From assembly GCA_007922305.1 (NCBI GenBank), contig ML677385.1, forward strand, positions 9,466,869-9,530,868: DNA of 64,000 nt, in the 5' to 3' direction. The notes beneath the pieces were generated by a model. It saw only the letters and a list, made by a program, of their open reading frames with translations, was not told the DNA's origin and ran no database searches. The first letter of the stretch is position 1. The number at the start of each line of letters is the position of its first letter. Shown here one piece after another: positions 59,899 to 64,000 of this stretch. Position numbers and translations under genes: made by a program. The stretch is from Dermatemys mawii (lineage: Eukaryota; Chordata; Testudines; Dermatemydidae).

Positions 59899-60749
59899 TC
59901 TCAGGGTCCCCAGTGTGGTTTAACCCTTTCCTCCCCACTATTCTAAGAAAGAGCTAAATAGGCTTCTTTAGGAGCCTCTTTGTTATGTTAAAATGCTCAG
60001 ATGAGAGCTGAAATCACTTGAGATGGGGCAGTGTTTCTACCCCAGCCTACAAAAAGCTGAAAATTACTTAAGAGACTGGTGTGCAGAGGTCACAACAGAG
60101 AACAAGGTGGCACCAGAAGGTGACTGACAGCTGGGGAACAAGCAGATGGCGGTGCAACGAGTAACTGTCAGGGCAGCCAGCAGAGAGGAACCATGGTGGG
60201 CAGGAGAGTCAGGTGGCAAGGAAGTATGGCTACCAGGGCATCCAGCCAGAGAAATTGCAAGCAACGTCCCTTCTTCCCTGGGTGGGTGGTGAACTCAGAG
60301 AGATACACCTCTGAACCCTGGATCCTCACTAACCAAGGACAACCACTGTGAGTTGGATATGGTGAGGGAGCAGAGAGGAGCACAGAAAAGGAATTTTTGG
60401 TTGTGGAATCCAAGATCATGAGGTGGAAGACACTGCTTCACGCACTCTGGGGTGGATGTTCCGCTCACAGTTTTATGATCATGAATCCCACTTATGGCAT
60501 TTTCCCTAATTACTGTTGGGTGACATCCCTCCTTTCATTAAAAGTTTCTTCTCTACATTCATACTCTGTGCATGTGAGTGGGGATATATTGCCTCTCAGA
60601 GATACTCCAGGGTGGTGTGTAATTTTCCCAGGTTACTGGGTGCGGGCTTAAAATGGTTCTGTGTTGTATTGTTGGAAAGGAACCCCTAGATACTGAACTC
60701 AGCCCTGGTTGCTGCCGGCTTCACCTGGCAGAAGATGTACATCCTCATT

Positions 60750-62450
60750 GGGGCATGTGTATTGATGCTGCGAGCAGTGTATCATGGATAGGCATCCCAC
60801 TCTGCAACTTGCCACCCACCAGTGTGAGAAGTTTTGGGAAGTTTTTGCAATGCCTCCTTAGGCCAAAACAAGTCATGCAGGGGTGACTGGGAGCATGGTT
60901 TCAGCTTCCCATAATGGAGTGTTCTCAATCCCATAATTTAATCTGCATCCCATAAATATCTCACACCTCTTTTCAAAATTTTCACAAACCCATGTGTCTC
61001 TCTTCGGCGTCCGCCATCTCTGACAGAAGTATGGAGTTGCACAGATCTGCATTATTGTTATGAGCATTGCAAATACAGGGTGTTTGATCCTGCAATATTT
61101 GCAGAGTGCAAAAGCAGCCACGGGAAACTTCCTTGAAGACTACATTACTGCGGGAGAGAGAAAAAAAAAACATTCAAAGTTTTTGGTATTCACAGAGTAG
61201 CTGCAGATAGTGGAGCACTGGTTCTGGGCCTGAGAAACAAGCACTGGCTGATGGGGTTGCATTGTCATGCATGTTTGGGATGATGAGCAGTGGCTGTAGA
61301 ACTATTGGATGTGCAAAGCCACATTCCTGGATCTGTGTGCCAAACTCGCCCAAGGCGTCCAGTTCAGGGACATCAAAATGAGAGCTCCACTGATAGTTGA
61401 GAAGCGAGTGGTGATTCCACTGAAGAAATTTGCAGTCTCAGATTCCTAACCATCAGCTGGGAATCAATTTGGAGTCAGGAAATCCACTCCAGGGAAAGTT
61501 GTGATGCGAGTGTACAGGACCATTAATCGCCACCTGCTGTGCAGGACTGTGACTCTGGGAAATATGCAGGACATAGTAGAAGGTTTGCTGAAGGGGGTGG
61601 GGAATACATGGGACACATCCTTATTTTAGCACCAGACCACCTTGCTATAGAGTACGCCAACAGAAAGGAGTACCTTTCTATGGCAGTGCAACCACTGGTA
61701 GATCACTGGGACTGCTTTACCAACATCAGCATGGATTGGTCAGGGAAAGTGCATGATGTATGCAGGTTTAAGAACACAGGACTGTTCAGAAAGCTGCAAG
61801 CAGGGATTTTCCTGACTGGCAGACTACCATTGGGAATGCTGAAATGCCAGTAGTGATTGTGGCAGACCCAGCCTACCCCTTGATCCTCGAGCTCATGAAG
61901 CCATACGACAATCACCTCATCAGAACCAAGTACCAGATCTGCATGTGCAGAATGACAGTTAAAATTGGGTTTGGTCGTTTAAAGTGCTGCTGGCATTGTC
62001 TACTTATGAGAGTGAAAAAAGCATCCCAATGGTTATAGTTGTCTGCTGTGTCCTACATAATATATGTGAAGCAAAGGGGAAAAGGTTTCTGCTGCAGTGG
62101 AGGGTGGAGATGGAGTGGCTATTTGCTGAATTTGAACATCTAGAAACAAGGACTATAAGAAGAGCTCAGCATGGAACTATGTGGCTCAAGGAGGCTTTGA
62201 AAGGCCATTTAAATAGTGAGCCATAATATTATGTGTTGATATGGTGTGATCTATCTGGTCTTGCTCTTTTGCAGCCTGGTATAAACCTTGACATGAGTGC
62301 TGCTTTGTGTTTAGGAAGATAAGATTGTCAATGTACATATTAATATTTTCTGTGAATGATGTTACTGGTTCTGTGCCAAAATGAAATAACAGAAAATTGG
62401 TGGGTGTCAGACCCGCTGATCACTAGCCAGCATATGCTGTGAACTAATAA
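60750..62450 (+). mobile_element. Decayed PIF/Harbinger DNA transposon
   Basis: The block contains the transposase relic described next. About 600 bases upstream of it (60750-61330) show no intact MYB-like partner gene, and the short minus-strand frames in this part are not convincing. No terminal inverted repeats or 3-bp TWA duplication could be identified, so the outer limits are approximate. Confidence 0.75.
61539..62226 (+). pseudogene. Harbinger transposase (DDE nuclease) relic
   Basis: Three open blocks in three different frames make up the C-terminal half of a Harbinger transposase, the nuclease that cuts and moves the element. Block 1 (61539-61853) has 'EYANRKEYLSMAVQPLVDHW' and 'SGKVHDVCRFKN'. 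Block 2 (61844-62038) has 'VIVADPAYPLILELMKPY' and 'IGFGRLK'. Block 3 (61984-62226) has 'VVCCVLHNICEAKG' and ends 'LKEALKGHLN'. The order matches HARBI1 and other family members. Faults: two frameshifts, the first catalytic Asp block (GxxDGxHI) is altered to 'EYMGHIL' near 61600, and the catalytic Glu is replaced by Lys (AAA at 61961-61963). The N-terminal part near 61300-61500 is full of stops. It cannot be active. Confidence 0.9.
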
Positions 62451-64000
62451 AGATGAATTAAATTCCAAAAAAAGAATTTTATTCTGTTACAATAATCAAG
62501 CAAATAAAAAAAAAACCTAGAACTTAAGAAAGCCTAATAAATTAAGGAACAGTCCTTATGAAGGTGCAAGAATGCTCATTTCTATATCAGGTACACATAC
62601 ACCAATTGTGGCTTTCACAAATCAGTTTATGTGCAGCTGAAGACACAGACATACGCCTACTAATTTGTGCAATTTTATCTAGCATTGTGTAAAGGTTATA
62701 GAACATTTTATTGGCCTCTGCAGGTGATTGTCTGATGTCCTGAATCATGCTGCTGTGTTATCACTGTAAAACACTCTATCAAAGCCGTCCATCATACTAA
62801 ACACACTGTAGGAAATGGAGCAGATTGAATATTATTTGTTAAATAGAAAATTTAACTAAGGTTGGGAGGGGTTGTCTTTGTGAATCATGTGAATCTATTC
62901 AGTATCATTGACAAATTTCACAAGCAGTCAAATGGCAGTGTATGGATTATTAGCTAAGTGGCTTCTGTTGGAACCTCAGAATTGGTTAGAGTGAGCAGCA
63001 CTGAGCACTGGAGTGATTGAGTGAGTACTCTGGACAGAAAAAAAACATTAAGCTTCCTTATTGAGTGACTGATTCACTGCCTCTCACTCCCACATGTTCT
63101 TGAGAAAAGGCCCAGTTATAACCTCCAGTGAATCAAAACACAGATATTTCATGACAAATCAATCCCTGGAGCACCACAAATAACCAAGTACATTGTGCTC
63201 AGAGACAGATGAATTATCCCAAAATCTTAGCATCCACAAAACAGTCATTCGTTTTTGTTCTGGTTCTCGGCCAGCTCTAATACAAAGTCACAAAAATATC
63301 CGTTATCAAATAAATGTGCAGGTAAAACCACACATTAACTAATTTTTATAAAAATCATCTTGCTGTTTCATTCTACTTTATTCATTAGCTGGTGACATAA
63401 GCATTAATTTGATTTTCAAAAAGATAAAAAAACCACCTTTTTTCACCCTCTTGAGACAGTGAAAAGCAAGGGAGGAAATCTTAAGAACCCCCCCCCTCCG
63501 ACCCCGCTTATGATATGATTCAATATGTGTCCAAATGTTAACCATGGTGACTGACCCTGTAAGGCTCTGAACGTTTCAATCAACATGGATTCAGATGACC
63601 ACTGAGGGTGTTCAAATCATCTATAGTTATAGCATAAGATTTGGAAGTGACACTTCGCTGTTTTCTGATAGTTTTAGGGGGTTGTTTCTCACCTTTGTGT
63701 AAAAGATCCTCCTTGAAGTTTAAAATGAATATTTCTCTCCTTTTTCATTTGACAAATATTAATAAATGTTCCTGATTTTTTTCCCTGCAACTTAATCAGC
63801 AAACCTAGTTTGTCTCCCAGCTTTAAGGATATTATCAATAAGTGTAGCTTTCTGGTATAACAGTGAAACTAATAGTGGGAGCACAAAAATATTTGGTTTT
63901 TTATACGTTTCACACAGATGATGACTATCTTATAATTTAGAGAATTAATGTGTGGTAAGCCTTCCTTATCAAGTGAAAATCATTTTAAGTTACTTTGAAA
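62451..64000. other. Non-coding stretch to the window end
   Basis: AT-rich, with a C-run near 63489. No gene, RNA or recognisable repeat. Confidence 0.45.

Larger units (their letters stand above)
59085..60745 (+). mobile_element. LTR-like remnant hosting two nested MITEs
   Basis: Outside the nested elements (59278-59899) the text includes 'ttgtatgaataaagggaaac' (near 59118) and a late 'tttcattaaaagtttcttc' with a possible poly-A signal (near 60533). It ends around 'agatgtaca' (60745). No coding motif is present, and the class (Gypsy-like LTR) is my impression only. Open frames on both strands near 60064-60651 are discounted. Confidence 0.4.

Overview
This window looks like gene-poor nuclear DNA from a vertebrate, most probably a turtle. 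I found no protein-coding gene, rRNA, tRNA, CRISPR array or bacterial-type operon. Base composition is AT-rich and non-coding. Stop codons interrupt every frame, and the longest open frames fall in low-complexity or repeat sequence. The lineage call is an inference from repeats: several CR1-type LINEs with CR1 3' ends, LINEs ending in a 'GACCCAGTATGG' tail, many short hAT-type and TA-flanked MITEs, a decayed Harbinger transposase, and old MIR/L2-like pieces. In my experience this mix fits cryptodiran turtles. A crocodilian is the main alternative.

Layout. 1-9 kb: a CR1/L2-like LINE (1.2-2.1 kb), a TA-flanked MITE (3.0 kb), a minus-strand CR1 (3.3-4.3 kb), a composite palindromic repeat (5.1-5.9 kb), and a CR1 reverse-transcriptase relic at 7.4-8.95 kb split by an hAT MITE. 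9-20 kb: mostly unremarkable, with a possible LTR remnant (11.1-11.7 kb) and a LINE split by an hAT MITE (13.4-14.6 kb). 20-27 kb: a cluster of repeats: a CR1 3' end, an hAT MITE with a perfect 8-bp target duplication, a MITE carrying a 116-bp tandem array, a palindromic tRNA-like repeat, an L2-like tail, a CR1 relic joining ORF1 to the ORF2 endonuclease, and a GT/GA microsatellite. 27-44 kb: a possible LTR-type remnant, a candidate non-coding exon (30.25-30.58 kb), an old CR1 with a nested MITE (34.4-36.1 kb), and a 780-bp hAT element with an 82-bp minisatellite (36.9-37.6 kb). 44-58 kb: MIR, a second tRNA-like repeat, several MITEs, a duplicated 0.4-kb segment (47.8 and 52.5 kb), a sequencing gap at 54.39 kb, and a minus-strand CR1 (54.6-55.7 kb). 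58-64 kb: an LTR-like stretch with two MITEs nested in it, then a dead Harbinger transposase (about 60.75-62.45 kb).

No genes act together here. The history is layered transposon insertion, and nested copies with readable target-site duplications give a relative order. I cannot tell from the sequence whether the window is intergenic or lies in a long intron. No clear undescribed system was found. The most useful leads are the MITEs that contain tandem arrays, the palindromic tRNA-like repeat, the candidate exon, and the exact 45-bp duplication around the assembly gap.
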